The position numbers were made by a program, and so were the translations under genes. The notes beneath the pieces are model-generated. The model had not been told where the DNA came from. It saw only the letters and a program-made list of their open reading frames with translations, and searched no databases. Positions 36,351 through 46,101 of a stretch of 64,000 nucleotides of DNA are shown one piece after another. The first letter of the stretch is position 1. Every line of letters begins with the position of its first letter. The stretch is from Mycolicibacterium sp. P1-18 (GTDB taxonomy: Bacteria > Actinomycetota > Actinomycetes > Mycobacteriales > Mycobacteriaceae): contig NZ_NPKR01000002.1 of NCBI RefSeq assembly GCF_008329535.1, positions 310,001-374,000 of the forward strand, in the 5' to 3' direction.

Positions 36351-37546
36351 GCACCACCCTGACCCTGACCGTCGGGCCGCCCGCGAACGGCGGCAGCTGC
36401 GTGGCCCGCGACGACGGCCGCGTGGTCTTCGTGCGGTACGCGCTGCCCGGCGAGGTGGTCCGCGCCCGCGTCACCTCGGAGCGCGGAAGTCATTGGCACG
36501 CAGAGGCAGTCGAGATCCTCGAGGCCTCGCCGGACCGCGTCGACTCGACGTGTCCCATTGCCGGAGTCGACGGGTCGGGATGCTGCGACCTGGCCTTCGC
36601 AACGCCCGAGGCCGCCCGCCAACTCAAGGGTGACGTGGTGGCCAACCAGCTCGAGCGACTCGGCGGGCACCACTGGGAGGGCGCCGCCGAAGAGGTGGGG
36701 TCGACGGGTGCGACGGGATGGCGCACCCGGGTACGGTTGGACGTCGCCGCCAGCGGCCCGCAAGCCGGTCAGGCGGGCTTCCACCGCTACCACAGCAGCG
36801 AATTGGTGACCGACCTGTCGTGTGCGCAGGTACCCGACGGCATGCTGTCCGGTCTGGAGGGGGCGAAGTGGCCGCCCGGTGCCCAATTGCACGTGGTGCT
36901 CGACGATTCGGGCTCCCGGCACGTGGTGCAGACGGGTCCGCGGTCCAACCGCAAGGCCTCGACCCAGGTGGTCGAGGGGTCCTACGAGGCCACGCAGCGG
37001 GTCGGGGACCGGACGTGGAGCGTGCCGGTCACCGCGTTCTGGCAGGCGCACCGCGACGCCGCACCGACCTACAGCACGCTGGTCGAGGAATGGGCTCGGC
37101 TGGGGCCTGGCATGACGGCGTGGGACTTGTACGGCGGCGCAGGTGTGTTCGCCGCGACCCTGGCCGGCGCGGTGGGACCGACGGGGCACGTGCTCAGCGT
37201 CGACACGTCCCGTGGCTCGGCCAAGGCGGCGCGGACCGCTCTCGCCGACCTCGGGTGGGTGGAGGTGCTCACCGAGTCGGTGCGGCGCGCGCTCACCACG
37301 CAGCGCCGACGCGCCGACGTCGCCGTGCTCGACCCGCCGCGCACCGGCGCCGGACGCGAGGTGATCGATCTGCTGGCCGCCGCACAGGTGCCGCGCATCG
37401 TCCACATCGGTTGTGAGGCAGCCTCCTTCGCCCGGGACGTCGGCATCTATCGCGGACACGGCTACGAGGTGGAGCAGATCCGGGTGTTCGACTCGTTCCC
37501 GCTGACCCATCACGTCGAGTGCGTCGCGGTGCTGTCCCGCGCGTGA
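36347..37546 (+). CDS. TrmA/RlmCD-family RNA uracil-5-methyltransferase (Rv2689c-like)
   Basis: The 399-residue protein has an N-terminal TRAM RNA-binding domain (LTLTVGPPANGGSCVARDDGRVVFVRYALPGEVVRARV is its span), a possible Fe-S cysteine group (CPIAGVDGSGCCDL), and a SAM-binding methyltransferase domain (WDLYGGAGVFAATLAG, VLDPPRTGAGREV). The catalytic cysteine of the family normally sits in SCNP; here the place reads GCEA, with Cys kept. It probably makes 5-methyluridine in tRNA or rRNA. TTG 36347 overlaps the stop of the permease (TTGA). Its stop overlaps the next GTG. Confidence 0.87.
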   Translation: MSTTLTLTVGPPANGGSCVARDDGRVVFVRYALPGEVVRARVTSERGSHWHAEAVEILEASPDRVDSTCPIAGVDGSGCCDLAFATPEAARQLKGDVVANQLERLGGHHWEGAAEEVGSTGATGWRTRVRLDVAASGPQAGQAGFHRYHSSELVTDLSCAQVPDGMLSGLEGAKWPPGAQLHVVLDDSGSRHVVQTGPRSNRKASTQVVEGSYEATQRVGDRTWSVPVTAFWQAHRDAAPTYSTLVEEWARLGPGMTAWDLYGGAGVFAATLAGAVGPTGHVLSVDTSRGSAKAARTALADLGWVEVLTESVRRALTTQRRRADVAVLDPPRTGAGREVIDLLAAAQVPRIVHIGCEAASFARDVGIYRGHGYEVEQIRVFDSFPLTHHVECVAVLSRA

Positions 37547-38025
37547 AGCGCGTTCTGGTCACCGGCATGTCCGGGACGGGAAAGTCGACGCTGCTGACCG
37601 AACTCGCCGGCCGCGGACACTGGACCGTCGACACCGACTACGGCGACTTCTTCGAGACGGTCGACGGCGAGTCGCTCTGGATCGAGGCGCGGATCGAGGA
37701 ACTGCTGGCGGTCGACGACCCGCGTGGCGTCCTGTTCGTCGCGGGCGCCACGCGCAACCAGGTGGCGTTCTATCCGCGCTTCGACCACGTCGTGCTCCTC
37801 AGTGCCCCCGCGGACGTCGTCGTCGAGAGACTGCGGACCCGGACCACCAACTCCTTCGGCCGGGATGCCCGGGAACTCGCCGCCGTGCTCGACGACCTGG
37901 CCCAGGTCGAACCGCTGCTGCGGACCGCGGCGTCGGTGGAGGTGGTCACCACGGTGCCGGTTGCCGAGGTCGCCGACGTCGTGCTCGCGCACGTCCAACC
38001 GGACGGTCAGGCCAACACGAAGTAG
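37543..38025 (+). CDS. Small P-loop kinase-like ATPase
   Basis: The 160-residue protein has a Walker A motif [13 protein letters not shown] at residues 5-17, an acidic patch [16 protein letters not shown], a Walker-B-like strand [12 protein letters not shown], and [22 protein letters not shown], similar to small shikimate- or adenylate-kinase-like proteins. The substrate cannot be named. GTG 37543 overlaps the stop of the methyltransferase gene (GTGA), so the two are translationally coupled. The gene ends 19 bp inside the convergent transporter gene. I do not recall it at this place in H37Rv. Confidence 0.8.
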   Translation: MKRVLVTGMSGTGKSTLLTELAGRGHWTVDTDYGDFFETVDGESLWIEARIEELLAVDDPRGVLFVAGATRNQVAFYPRFDHVVLLSAPADVVVERLRTRTTNSFGRDARELAAVLDDLAQVEPLLRTAASVEVVTTVPVAEVADVVLAHVQPDGQANTK

Positions 38026-39296
38026 CGCAGCCACAGGTAGGGCACGGCCACGCCGATGGTCAGCGCCGTCACGACCGCCCCCTTGCGGGTGAACTCCCAG
38101 AAGCTGATGGGATGACCCTCGCGGGCGGCGATACCGAGCATCACGACGTTGGCGCTGGCGCCGACCGCCGTGAGATTCCCGCCGAAGTCGGCTCCGACGG
38201 CCAAGGCCCACCACAGGGCTTGGCTCTGGGCGGGATCGCTGATACCGGCGACCAGGTCGGCCACCACGGGACTCATGGTGGCGACGTAGGGAATGTTGTC
38301 GATGACGCCGGACAGCACGGCAGAGACGATGAGCACCAGCATCGTGGCGAACAGCGCGTCGCCGCCGGTCACTTCTCCTGCCACGCGGGCCAGACTGGCG
38401 ATCGCACCGGTCTTGACCAGCGCGCCGACCAGGATGAAGAGCCCAGCGAAGAACAGCAGCGTCTCCCACTCCACGCTGCCGAGGTAGTCCTTGCGGTCCA
38501 CGCGGGAGATGAGGACGAGGACGCCGGCACCGAGCAACGCGACCACTGACGGTTCGATGTGGATGACCGAGTGGCCGATGAACGCGGCGAACACGCCCAG
38601 AAGCACTACGCCGGCCTTCAGGAGAAGCTGCGGGTCACGGATGGCCTCACGCTCGTTCAACGCCATCACGTCGGCCACCCGATCCGGTGCGACGGCGAAC
38701 GACCCGCGGAACAACACCGGCAACGTGACCATGAGCACGATCAACGCCAGCGCGGCGATGGGAGCCATGTGGACCAGGAAGTCGTTGAACGACAGCCCGC
38801 CCCGGCTGGCGATGATGATGTTCGGCGGGTCACCGACGAGGGTGGCGGCGCCGCCGATGTTGGAGGCGAACACCTCGGCCATCAGGAAGGGTGTGGGCTT
38901 GACGCCCAGGCGGTCGCAGACGAGCAGGGTCACCGGCGCCACCAGCAGCACCGTCGTCACGTTGTCCAGCAGTGCCGAGGCGAACGCGGTGATGAGAACC
39001 AGGAGCATCATCACGCGCAGCGCCGAGCCGCCGGCCCGCTTGGCCGCCCAAATTGCCGTGTACTCGAAGACGCCGGTCTGCCGCAGCACGCCGACGATGA
39101 TCATCATGCCGAACAGCAGGAAGATGACGTCCCAGTCGATCCCGGTCTCGTGGGAGTAGAAGACGTCCTCGGAGCCGACGATGCCGAGAACCACCACGAC
39201 CGCGGCGCCGCCGAGGGCGGCCTTGACCTTCGAGATCTTCTCGGTCGCGATGAAGACGTAGGCAATCGCGAAGACGGCGACGGCGACGGCGGTCAC
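38007..39296 (-). CDS. ArsB/NhaD-type ion permease
   Basis: The 429-residue protein has about eleven transmembrane helices and the ion-transporter superfamily motifs: [54 protein letters not shown] and, in the second repeat, [17 protein letters not shown] and [17 protein letters not shown]. It should export arsenite or exchange Na+/H+. H37Rv has two ArsB-like genes here (Rv2684, Rv2685). No arsC or arsR is nearby, so arsenic is not supported by context. GTG 39296 gives a length like the H37Rv protein; TTG 39338 is also open. It follows a CBS-domain gene on the same strand. Confidence 0.88.
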   Translation of the reverse strand: MTAVAVAVFAIAYVFIATEKISKVKAALGGAAVVVVLGIVGSEDVFYSHETGIDWDVIFLLFGMMIIVGVLRQTGVFEYTAIWAAKRAGGSALRVMMLLVLITAFASALLDNVTTVLLVAPVTLLVCDRLGVKPTPFLMAEVFASNIGGAATLVGDPPNIIIASRGGLSFNDFLVHMAPIAALALIVLMVTLPVLFRGSFAVAPDRVADVMALNEREAIRDPQLLLKAGVVLLGVFAAFIGHSVIHIEPSVVALLGAGVLVLISRVDRKDYLGSVEWETLLFFAGLFILVGALVKTGAIASLARVAGEVTGGDALFATMLVLIVSAVLSGVIDNIPYVATMSPVVADLVAGISDPAQSQALWWALAVGADFGGNLTAVGASANVVMLGIAAREGHPISFWEFTRKGAVVTALTIGVAVPYLWLRYFVLA

Positions 39297-39318
39297 GGCG
39301 TAGACCTCGGTTCGGTTC

Positions 39319-39765
39319 TCATTGTGGGTGGAGCGCAACCTCCAGCAAGCGGGATGCGGTGATCACGCCGACGAGTCGGCCCTTCTCCACCACGGCCACC
39401 AATGGCGCACGTTGGTGAGCCATCACCGCCGCCACTTCCACGATGGTGTCGTCGGTCTTGACCGTCGCCATGTCGGGCAGCGGCTTGGGCAGGATCGCCG
39501 CCACGGACTTGTCGCCAATCGCATCGGCGATGTGGTCTGCCATCGACTCGCTCAACACACCCGCCAGCGACGGATCGTCTTGAACGTAGTTTGGCACCAG
39601 CATCCGGACGACCTGCGACGCAGGCAGGATGGCGAGCGGCCTTCCGTCGGCGTCGGTGACCACCAATCCGGGGAGACGCCGTTCGGCCATCAACCGGCCG
39701 GCGTCCAGTGCGTTCGAGGTCGACTCGACGACTGGGAATTCTTCGGCAATCTGGTCCGCACGCAT
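39319..39765 (-). CDS. CBS-domain protein
   Basis: The 148-residue protein has two CBS domains: [32 protein letters not shown] and [41 protein letters not shown]. Such pairs bind adenine nucleotides and regulate transporters or enzymes. It lies directly upstream of the ArsB/NhaD-type permease on the same strand, so regulation of that permease is likely. H37Rv has the same arrangement (Rv2683). TAGGGT lies six bases before ATG 39765, so it may be leaderless. Confidence 0.88.
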   Translation of the reverse strand: MRADQIAEEFPVVESTSNALDAGRLMAERRLPGLVVTDADGRPLAILPASQVVRMLVPNYVQDDPSLAGVLSESMADHIADAIGDKSVAAILPKPLPDMATVKTDDTIVEVAAVMAHQRAPLVAVVEKGRLVGVITASRLLEVALHPQ

Positions 39766-39946
39766 GGCTGAACCCTATGCCGAATGTGCCTGCCACCACG
39801 TGGAACTCCCGTCGTCGTCCAAGTCGACGCCGTGGCGCGACTGCCGACCAGACTTCCCGGCACTCCGCAAGTAAAGATGCCGTAAAGGGATGAGGGAAGC
39901 AACCGGACGGCCCGCGACGGCCTCGACGATCACTAGGCTGACCACG

Positions 39947-41209
39947 ATGCCCAACCCATTGCTTGCCCGCGGTTCCTGGTCGGAGGCGACGCGCTTCGCC
40001 GAGATACTGCGCCGGGAGACCGTCGGCGGGGTCCTGCTGCTGTTCGCCGCCACCGCGGCCCTCGTGTGGGCGAATTCACCGTGGTCGGCGGCATACAAGT
40101 CCGTATCGGAGTGGACGGTTGGGCCGGCCTCGCTGCACCTCGATCTCAACTCGTCGACGTGGGCTGCCGACGGTTTGCTGGCGATCTTCTTCTTCGTCGT
40201 CGGCGTCGAACTCAAGCGCGAGTTCGTCGCCGGGGATCTTCGCGATCCGGCTCGGGCTGCGCTTCCCATCGCCGCCGCCGTCGGTGGAATGATCTTTCCG
40301 GCTGCGATCTTCGTCACCATCAACGTCGTCACGGGACATCCCGAGAACCTCGACGGGTGGGCCGTGCCGATCGCCACCGACATCGCCTTCGCGCTCGCCG
40401 TACTTGCGGTGTTGGCGACTCATCTTCCGACGGCTCTTCGCACATTCCTGCTGACGCTGGCGGTCGTCGACGACCTCCTGGCGATCATCGTGATCGCGGT
40501 GTTCTTCACCGACCACGTGTCGCTGGGTCCGCTGGCGTTGGCTCTCGTGCCCGGTGGCATGTTCGTACTCGCCGTGCAGCGGGGGGTGACGCGGTGGTGG
40601 GTGCTGCTTCCGTTGGCGGCCGCGACGTGGGCGCTCGTGCATGCCAGCGGCATCCATGCCACGGTCGCCGGAGTGCTCTTGGGCTTCGCCATCCCCGTGC
40701 TGGGACGGCACGCGTCGGCGGAATCGTTCGAACACGCATTACGCCCGGTCTCCGCTGGTTTCGCGGTGCCCGTGTTCGCCTTCTTCGCCGCGGGCGTGAC
40801 GGTGGGTGGCTGGGGCGGTCTCGGCGACGCACTTACCCATCCGGTCACCGTCGGCGTCATCGCGGGCCTCGTCGTCGGAAAGCCTCTGGGCGTGTGGTTG
40901 ACGGCCTATCTGTTGGCCAAGTTCACCCACGCCACCCTCGACGACGATCTGGCGTGGCGCGACGTCTTCGGCGTCGCGATGCTGGCCGGGATCGGGTTCA
41001 CCGTCTCCTTGCTCATCGGCGAGCTCGCCTTCGGTTACGGGACCGTGACGGGCTCGGACGTGAAGGTCGGGGTTCTCGTCGGATCGCTGGTGGCCGGCGC
41101 GCTGGCGGCCGTCGTCCTGGTCAGCCGCAACGCCGCATACCGCCGGATTCACGAGCGCGAAACCGTCGACGCAGACGAGGACGGCGTGCCCGACGTGTAC
41201 GAGTCTTGA
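39947..41209 (+). CDS. nhaA: Na+/H+ antiporter NhaA
   Basis: The 420-residue protein has the NhaA fold with its key sites: ATDIAFALAVLAVLATHLP, LTLAVVDDLLAIIVIAVF (the two adjacent Asp that bind ions), and VGKPLGVWL with the conserved Lys. Twelve transmembrane helices are expected. It should expel Na+ at alkaline pH. ATG 39947 is preceded at 7 nt by TAGGCT, which suggests a leaderless mRNA; ATG 39890 is in frame upstream. The C-terminus is acidic and soluble (ERETVDADEDGVPDVYES). H37Rv does not carry this gene at this position as I recall. Confidence 0.93.
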   Translation: MPNPLLARGSWSEATRFAEILRRETVGGVLLLFAATAALVWANSPWSAAYKSVSEWTVGPASLHLDLNSSTWAADGLLAIFFFVVGVELKREFVAGDLRDPARAALPIAAAVGGMIFPAAIFVTINVVTGHPENLDGWAVPIATDIAFALAVLAVLATHLPTALRTFLLTLAVVDDLLAIIVIAVFFTDHVSLGPLALALVPGGMFVLAVQRGVTRWWVLLPLAAATWALVHASGIHATVAGVLLGFAIPVLGRHASAESFEHALRPVSAGFAVPVFAFFAAGVTVGGWGGLGDALTHPVTVGVIAGLVVGKPLGVWLTAYLLAKFTHATLDDDLAWRDVFGVAMLAGIGFTVSLLIGELAFGYGTVTGSDVKVGVLVGSLVAGALAAVVLVSRNAAYRRIHERETVDADEDGVPDVYES

Positions 41210-41233
41210 CGGGCTGCATCACGCCTCCGTGCG

Positions 41234-41239
41234 TAAACT
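41234..41239 (+). promoter_or_regulatory. Probable -10 element of leaderless dxs
   Basis: TAAACT lies six bases before ATG 41246 with no ribosome-binding sequence between, fitting a leaderless transcript. A TTGACG at 41206-41211 is too far (22 bp) to be its -35. Confidence 0.5.
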
Positions 41240-41245
41240 GAGCTG

Positions 41246-43159
41246 ATGCTTTCTGAGATCCGCGGTCCCGCTGATCTGCAGCGCCTGTCGCAGTCACAGA
41301 TGACGGACCTCGCTCTCGAGATCCGTGAATTCTTGATTCACAAGGTTGCTGCCACCGGCGGACATCTCGGCCCCAACCTGGGCGTCGTCGAACTGACCCT
41401 CGCCCTGCACCGGGTGTTCGACTCGCCGCACGATCCGATCATCTTCGACACCGGTCACCAGGCCTACGTCCACAAGATGTTGACGGGACGCTGCGCCGAC
41501 TTCGACAACCTCCGCAAGAAGGGCGGGCTGTCGGGTTATCCGTCGCGCAGCGAGAGCGAGCACGACTGGGTCGAGTCCAGCCACGCCAGCACCGCCCTGT
41601 CCTACGCCGACGGCCTGGCGAAGGCCTTCGAGCTCAGCGGTCACCGCAACCGGCACGTGGTCGCCGTGGTGGGCGACGGCGCGCTCACCGGCGGCATGTG
41701 CTGGGAGGCGCTCAACAACATTGCGACCTCGCGTCGGCCGGTCATCATCGTCGTCAACGACAACGGTCGCAGCTACGCCCCGACCATCGGCGGGTTCGCC
41801 GACCACCTGGCGGCTCTGCGGCTGCAACCCGGATACGAGCGACTCCTGGAGGAGGGCCGCAAGGCGATCCGCGGCCTGCCGCTCATCGGCGAGGTGTGGT
41901 ACCAGTGCATGCACAGCGTCAAGGCCGGGATCAAGGACGCCCTGTCTCCGCAGGTGATGTTCACCGACCTCGGGCTGAAGTACGTAGGTCCCATCGACGG
42001 CCACGACGAGCACGCGGTGGAGGCGGCGCTGCGACACGCGCGCGGCTTCAACGCCCCGGTAATCGTCCACGTCGCCACCCGCAAGGGCATGGGGTACGGA
42101 CCGGCCGAGTCCGACGAAGCCGAGCAGATGCACTCGACCGGCATCATCGACCCGCAGACCGGGCTCGCGACGTCCGTCGCCGCGCCCGGGTGGACGTCGG
42201 TGTTCTCCGACGAACTGATCAAGCGGGCCGCCAAGCGACGTGACGTCGTGGCGATCACGGCGGCGATGCCGGGCCCGACCGGGCTGAGTGCGTTCCGCAA
42301 GCGCTTCCCGGATCGCTTCTTCGACGTCGGCATCGCCGAACAGCACGCCATGACCTCGGCGGCCGGCCTCGCGATGGGCGGCATGCACCCCGTGGTCGCG
42401 ATTTACTCGACGTTCCTCAACCGGGCCTTCGACCAGATGATGATGGACGTTGCGCTGCACCGTCTTCCGGTCACGATCGTGCTGGATCGGGCCGGGGTGA
42501 CGGGACCCGACGGCGCCAGCCACAACGGGGTCTGGGACATGTCGATCCTCGGCGTGGTGCCGGGCATGCGCGTCGCGGCCCCCCGCGACGCGGCCCGCCT
42601 GCGGGAGGAGCTGGGCGAGGCACTCGAGGTCAAGGACGGCCCCACCGCGATCCGCTTCCCGAAGGGCGACGTGGGGGAGGACATCCCCGCCGTGGAACGC
42701 CGCGACGGCGTCGACGTGCTGGCGGTTCCCGCCGACGGGTTGTCGCAGGACGTGCTGCTGGTCGCGGTCGGTTCGTTCGCCTCGATGGCGCTCTCAGTCG
42801 CCGAGCGGTTGCGCAATCAGGGCATCGGCGTCACGGTCGTGGACCCCCGGTGGGTTCTTCCGGTGCCCGAGACGTTGAGTCCGCTCGCGATGGCCCACAA
42901 GTTGGTCGTCACCCTGGAGGACCACGGCTTGCACGGCGGCATCGGCTCGTCGGTGTCGGCAGCCTTGCGCCGCAACGAGATCGACGTGCCCTGCCGCGAC
43001 GTGGGCGTTCCGCAGAAGTTCCAGGACCATGCCTCGCGCACCGAGGTGCTCGCCGAGTTGGGTCTGACCGACCAGAACATCGCCCGCCAGATCACCGGCT
43101 GGGTGGCTGCGCTCGGAAGCTCGATCGGCGAGACCGAGGTCAGCGACCGGGTCGACTAG
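41246..43159 (+). CDS. dxs: 1-deoxy-D-xylulose-5-phosphate synthase
   Basis: DXS joins pyruvate and glyceraldehyde 3-phosphate in the first step of the MEP isoprenoid route and uses thiamine diphosphate. The 637-residue protein has the TPP motif [16 protein letters not shown] near residue 145, the N-terminal [18 protein letters not shown], the transketolase-like second domain [19 protein letters not shown] and the C-terminal domain. Length is normal. ATG 41246 lies 36 bp after nhaA on the same strand with its own -10 hexamer, so it probably has its own promoter. Confidence 0.97.
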   Translation: MLSEIRGPADLQRLSQSQMTDLALEIREFLIHKVAATGGHLGPNLGVVELTLALHRVFDSPHDPIIFDTGHQAYVHKMLTGRCADFDNLRKKGGLSGYPSRSESEHDWVESSHASTALSYADGLAKAFELSGHRNRHVVAVVGDGALTGGMCWEALNNIATSRRPVIIVVNDNGRSYAPTIGGFADHLAALRLQPGYERLLEEGRKAIRGLPLIGEVWYQCMHSVKAGIKDALSPQVMFTDLGLKYVGPIDGHDEHAVEAALRHARGFNAPVIVHVATRKGMGYGPAESDEAEQMHSTGIIDPQTGLATSVAAPGWTSVFSDELIKRAAKRRDVVAITAAMPGPTGLSAFRKRFPDRFFDVGIAEQHAMTSAAGLAMGGMHPVVAIYSTFLNRAFDQMMMDVALHRLPVTIVLDRAGVTGPDGASHNGVWDMSILGVVPGMRVAAPRDAARLREELGEALEVKDGPTAIRFPKGDVGEDIPAVERRDGVDVLAVPADGLSQDVLLVAVGSFASMALSVAERLRNQGIGVTVVDPRWVLPVPETLSPLAMAHKLVVTLEDHGLHGGIGSSVSAALRRNEIDVPCRDVGVPQKFQDHASRTEVLAELGLTDQNIARQITGWVAALGSSIGETEVSDRVD

Positions 43160-43176
43160 GTCGCCGACGTCGAGCC

Positions 43177-43182
43177 TAGGCT
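43177..43182 (+). promoter_or_regulatory. Probable -10 element before the MEST-like hydrolase
   Basis: TAGGCT lies 7 nt before ATG 43190, without a ribosome-binding sequence, so the transcript may be leaderless. Confidence 0.4.
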
Positions 43183-43189
43183 TCCGCCC

Positions 43190-44092
43190 ATGGATGCCGA
43201 ACTGGAGCGCTGGAAGACCGCCGGGCAGTACTTCGACTACCTGGGCTTCGACGTGTTCTTCCGCGTCGAGGGAGCCGGGCCGGCGCTGCTCCTCATCCAC
43301 GGGTATCCGTTCAGTTCGTGGGACTGGTCGCTCATCTGGCCCTCGCTGGTGCAGCGCTTCACCGTCATCGCGCCGGACATGCTCGGCATGGGCTTCTCGG
43401 ACAAGCCCGTCGCCTACGAGTACTCCGTGCCCGACCACGCCGACATGCACGAGGCCCTTCTCCTCCATCTGGGCGTCGACTCCTGTCACGTGCTGGCCCA
43501 CGACCTCGGCGACTCCGTCGGGCAGGAGTTGCTCGCGCGCTACGAGGCCGGCGACAACGCCTACGGTGCACCGGTCGTCGAGTCGATCACCTGGCTCAAC
43601 GGCGGGTTGTTCAACGAGGCGTACACGCCCCGGCTGCTGCAGAAGCTGATGTCACGAACGCCCTTGGGCGACATGGCAAGTGGGTTCCAGGGCAGTGCGC
43701 TGGCGCGGCGCCTCGTGGACCGCACGCTTGACGAGTTGTTCGGGCCGAACACCAAGCCGACGCCACGCCAACTCGAGCAGTTCCACCAGATCATGGACTT
43801 CAACGACGGCACGCGGGTGAGTCACAAGGTGGGCAGGTTCGTCAACGACCGCTACCGGTACCGGAACCGGTGGGTCCGGTCGATGCGGGAGACCGCCGTG
43901 CCGATGCGCCTCATCGACGGTCCGAGCGACCCCAACTCGGGGCGGCACATGGCCCAGCGCTATCTCGAGGTCATTCCCCACCCCGACGTCGTGATGCTGG
44001 CCGACGACATCGCCCACTGGCCGCAGCTCGAGGCGCCCGAGGACGTCCTGCGGCACTTCTTCGCCCACGTGGACCGGGTCGCCTCGATCTGA
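43190..44092 (+). CDS. MEST/PEG1-like alpha/beta hydrolase
   Basis: The 300-residue protein is an alpha/beta hydrolase of the haloalkane dehalogenase / epoxide hydrolase group: oxyanion motif LIHGYPFSSWDW, nucleophile elbow LAHDLGDSVGQEL with Asp rather than Ser, an acidic residue in IDGPSDPNSG and the base in DIAHWPQLEAPE. The stretch SITWLNGGLFNEAYTPRLLQKLM resembles the animal imprinted protein MEST (PEG1). The residue next to the nucleophile is Leu, not the halide-binding Trp of dehalogenases, so dehalogenase activity is unlikely. The substrate is unknown. It follows dxs on the same strand. Confidence 0.85.
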   Translation: MDAELERWKTAGQYFDYLGFDVFFRVEGAGPALLLIHGYPFSSWDWSLIWPSLVQRFTVIAPDMLGMGFSDKPVAYEYSVPDHADMHEALLLHLGVDSCHVLAHDLGDSVGQELLARYEAGDNAYGAPVVESITWLNGGLFNEAYTPRLLQKLMSRTPLGDMASGFQGSALARRLVDRTLDELFGPNTKPTPRQLEQFHQIMDFNDGTRVSHKVGRFVNDRYRYRNRWVRSMRETAVPMRLIDGPSDPNSGRHMAQRYLEVIPHPDVVMLADDIAHWPQLEAPEDVLRHFFAHVDRVASI

Positions 44093-44101
44093 GACCCGAC
44101 C

Positions 44102-44767
44102 TCAGTGCAGTGGTGAGCCGGGCAGCGGCCAGGCCATCGTCGACGTGCCCTCCATGATGTGCTCGGGTCCGCCGGGCGGCGGCCAGTCGCCGGCCTCGTA
44201 CAGGCGGCGCCGGACTGCGACCCGCTCGTCGAGCCCCGGGAACGGCCAGACGTGAACGATGCGGGCCGGTCCGTCGAGTGCGTACATGACCACCGAGATC
44301 GGGTCGACGCGGTGGCGGACGGGCAGCTTGACCCGCCACCCCGCGATCGTCGCCGGCAGTCCGCCGGGCACGAGGTGGTAGTCCCGGATCTCGTAGACCG
44401 CGCCGAAGGCACCCGTGACCACCCTCGGCATGAAGGGGAACGGGGCAAAGCCCTGCATCGTCAGGTCGGTGAGGTGCGCACCGGCGCCGAATGGCACGGG
44501 ACTGTGCGCGGCTCGCATCCGTTCGGCGGCCAGCTCGGCGTCGTCGTCGAACTCGCGCAGCACGTAGACCCGGCCGAGCATGCCATGCTCGGCCTCCCAC
44601 CACCCCAGGAGCCGACCGCGTGCGTCCGGGGACTGCAACCAGCCCTCGACGCCGTCCTTGGCGGCCGCGGCATCCGGCAGGCGGAAGGCGACCGTGGTCA
44701 GCTCGTAGCGAATGCCCTGGTCAGCCGGGTCGACGTCGTCACCGGTGATGGTCGCGGGCTCGTCCAC
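44102..44767 (-). CDS. NIPSNAP-like protein
   Basis: The 221-residue protein has an N-terminal half of unclear type and a C-terminal NIPSNAP-like domain (VYEIRDYHLVPGGLPATIAGWRVKLPVRHRVDPISVVMYALDG, ARIVHVWPFPGLDERVAVRRRLY). NIPSNAP domains are dimeric alpha/beta barrels of unknown function. GTG 44767 follows AGGAGCACTTC. The gene lies on the same strand as the RNase D-like gene, 22 bp downstream of it, and converges on the MEST-like gene with a 9-bp gap. Confidence 0.72.
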   Translation of the reverse strand: MDEPATITGDDVDPADQGIRYELTTVAFRLPDAAAAKDGVEGWLQSPDARGRLLGWWEAEHGMLGRVYVLREFDDDAELAAERMRAAHSPVPFGAGAHLTDLTMQGFAPFPFMPRVVTGAFGAVYEIRDYHLVPGGLPATIAGWRVKLPVRHRVDPISVVMYALDGPARIVHVWPFPGLDERVAVRRRLYEAGDWPPPGGPEHIMEGTSTMAWPLPGSPLH

Positions 44768-44789
44768 GAAGTGCTCCTGTCGGCGGCGA

Positions 44790-46100
44790 CTACGAGGTCT
44801 GGGGATCCTGGACCGGGGGTGTCTCCACGGCCGTCAACGCCTCGGTCAGCACCGGCACCGTCAACTCCCGCTGCCACGGCCGCGCGCCCGCCTCGGCGAG
44901 GAACGCGTCGATTGCCTTGTCGGCGTGGGCCACCGGCTGCCAGTCCCACACCAACCGGCGCACCAGGTCGGGCGTCAGCAGGTTCTCCGCAGGCACCGAC
45001 ACGCGTTGGGACAGTTCGGCGAGTCCGGCGCGGACGCGGTCGAGCCGTTCGGCGGCCTCGGGCTTGCGCCGGCTCCACCGCACCGCGGGGGGCGGTCCGG
45101 TGACGGGTTCGGCCGCCGTCGGGACGTCCTCGGTGGCACGGGCCCGTGCCAGTGCCTCCAGCCAGACGCCCGCGGTGCGGCGTTGGCGTGAGCCGCCGAA
45201 GACGGGCAGGGCGACCAGCTTCTCGACGGTGTCGGGGTCGGCCGTGGCCGCGCTGATGATGGCGGCATCGGGCAGGATGCGTCCCGGTGCGATGTCGCGG
45301 CGCTGGGCGATGTGGTCGCGCGTGGTCCAGAGTTCCCGGACGGCGGCCAGCGTCCGCGGGTTCTTCACCTTGTGGATTCCGGAGGTCCGGCGCCACCGGT
45401 CACGCCGGGTCGGCGAGGCGACGTAGGTGCGCAGGTGCTCGAATTCCTCTGCCGCCCAACGAGTCTTGCCCTGGGCCTCGAGTTCGGCGGCGACGGCCTC
45501 GCGGAGTTCGAGCAACACCTCGACGTCCAACGCCGCGTAGTTGAGCCAGTCGGCGGGCAGGGGCCGCTTGGACCAGTCGGCCGCCCCGTGACCCTTCACC
45601 AGGTGCAGCCCGAGCAGTCGCTGGACCATCGCGGCCAGGTTCACCCGGTCGAAGCCGGCCAGCCGACCCGCCAGCTCGGTGTCGTAGAGCTTCGGCGGCA
45701 CCATGCCCAGCTCGGCCAGGCACGGCAGGTCTTGGTCGGCGGCGTGCAGAATCCACTCGTCGGTGTCGAGGACGTCGGCGAGCGGCGCCATCACCATCAG
45801 GGGGTCTTCGCCGTGGTTCACGGGGTCGATCAGCACCGAACCCGCACCGGCGCGCCGGATTTGGATCAGGTAGGCGCGGTTGGAGTAGCGGAAGCCGGAC
45901 GCGCGCTCGGCGTCGATGGCGAAGGGGCCGTGACCCGACACCAGCAGTTCGGCGGCGGCCAGGATTTGGTCGGCGGTGACGGCCAGCGGGGGCACGCCGT
46001 CGGCCGGGGCCAGCAGCGGGGTCGCCTCGGGTTCGGTGGCGTCCGGCTCACCCGTCGTCTCGTCGGGGCCGGTGTCCCCGGCATCCTCGTGTTCGGTCAT
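44790..46100 (-). CDS. RNase D-like 3'-5' exoribonuclease with HRDC domain (Rv2681-like)
   Basis: The 436-residue protein has an acidic N-terminus, then a DEDDy nuclease domain: FAIDAERASGFRY (Asp, Glu), ILHAADQDLPCLAELG (Asp) and LNYAALDVEVLLEL (Tyr and Asp). An HRDC domain follows (AVRELWTTRDHIAQRRDIAPGRILPDAAI) and a helical C-terminus. It should trim RNA 3' ends, for example in tRNA maturation. ATG 46100 is one base past the stop of the DUF3000 gene, which lies upstream, so the two are coupled. Confidence 0.9.
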   Translation of the reverse strand: MTEHEDAGDTGPDETTGEPDATEPEATPLLAPADGVPPLAVTADQILAAAELLVSGHGPFAIDAERASGFRYSNRAYLIQIRRAGAGSVLIDPVNHGEDPLMVMAPLADVLDTDEWILHAADQDLPCLAELGMVPPKLYDTELAGRLAGFDRVNLAAMVQRLLGLHLVKGHGAADWSKRPLPADWLNYAALDVEVLLELREAVAAELEAQGKTRWAAEEFEHLRTYVASPTRRDRWRRTSGIHKVKNPRTLAAVRELWTTRDHIAQRRDIAPGRILPDAAIISAATADPDTVEKLVALPVFGGSRQRRTAGVWLEALARARATEDVPTAAEPVTGPPPAVRWSRRKPEAAERLDRVRAGLAELSQRVSVPAENLLTPDLVRRLVWDWQPVAHADKAIDAFLAEAGARPWQRELTVPVLTEALTAVETPPVQDPQTS

Positions 46101-46101
46101 G

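Noticed and set aside
38007..39296. Arsenic resistance operon
   Set aside because: The permease is of the ArsB/NhaD superfamily, but there is no arsR, arsC or other arsenic gene nearby. The CBS partner fits an ion transporter in general.
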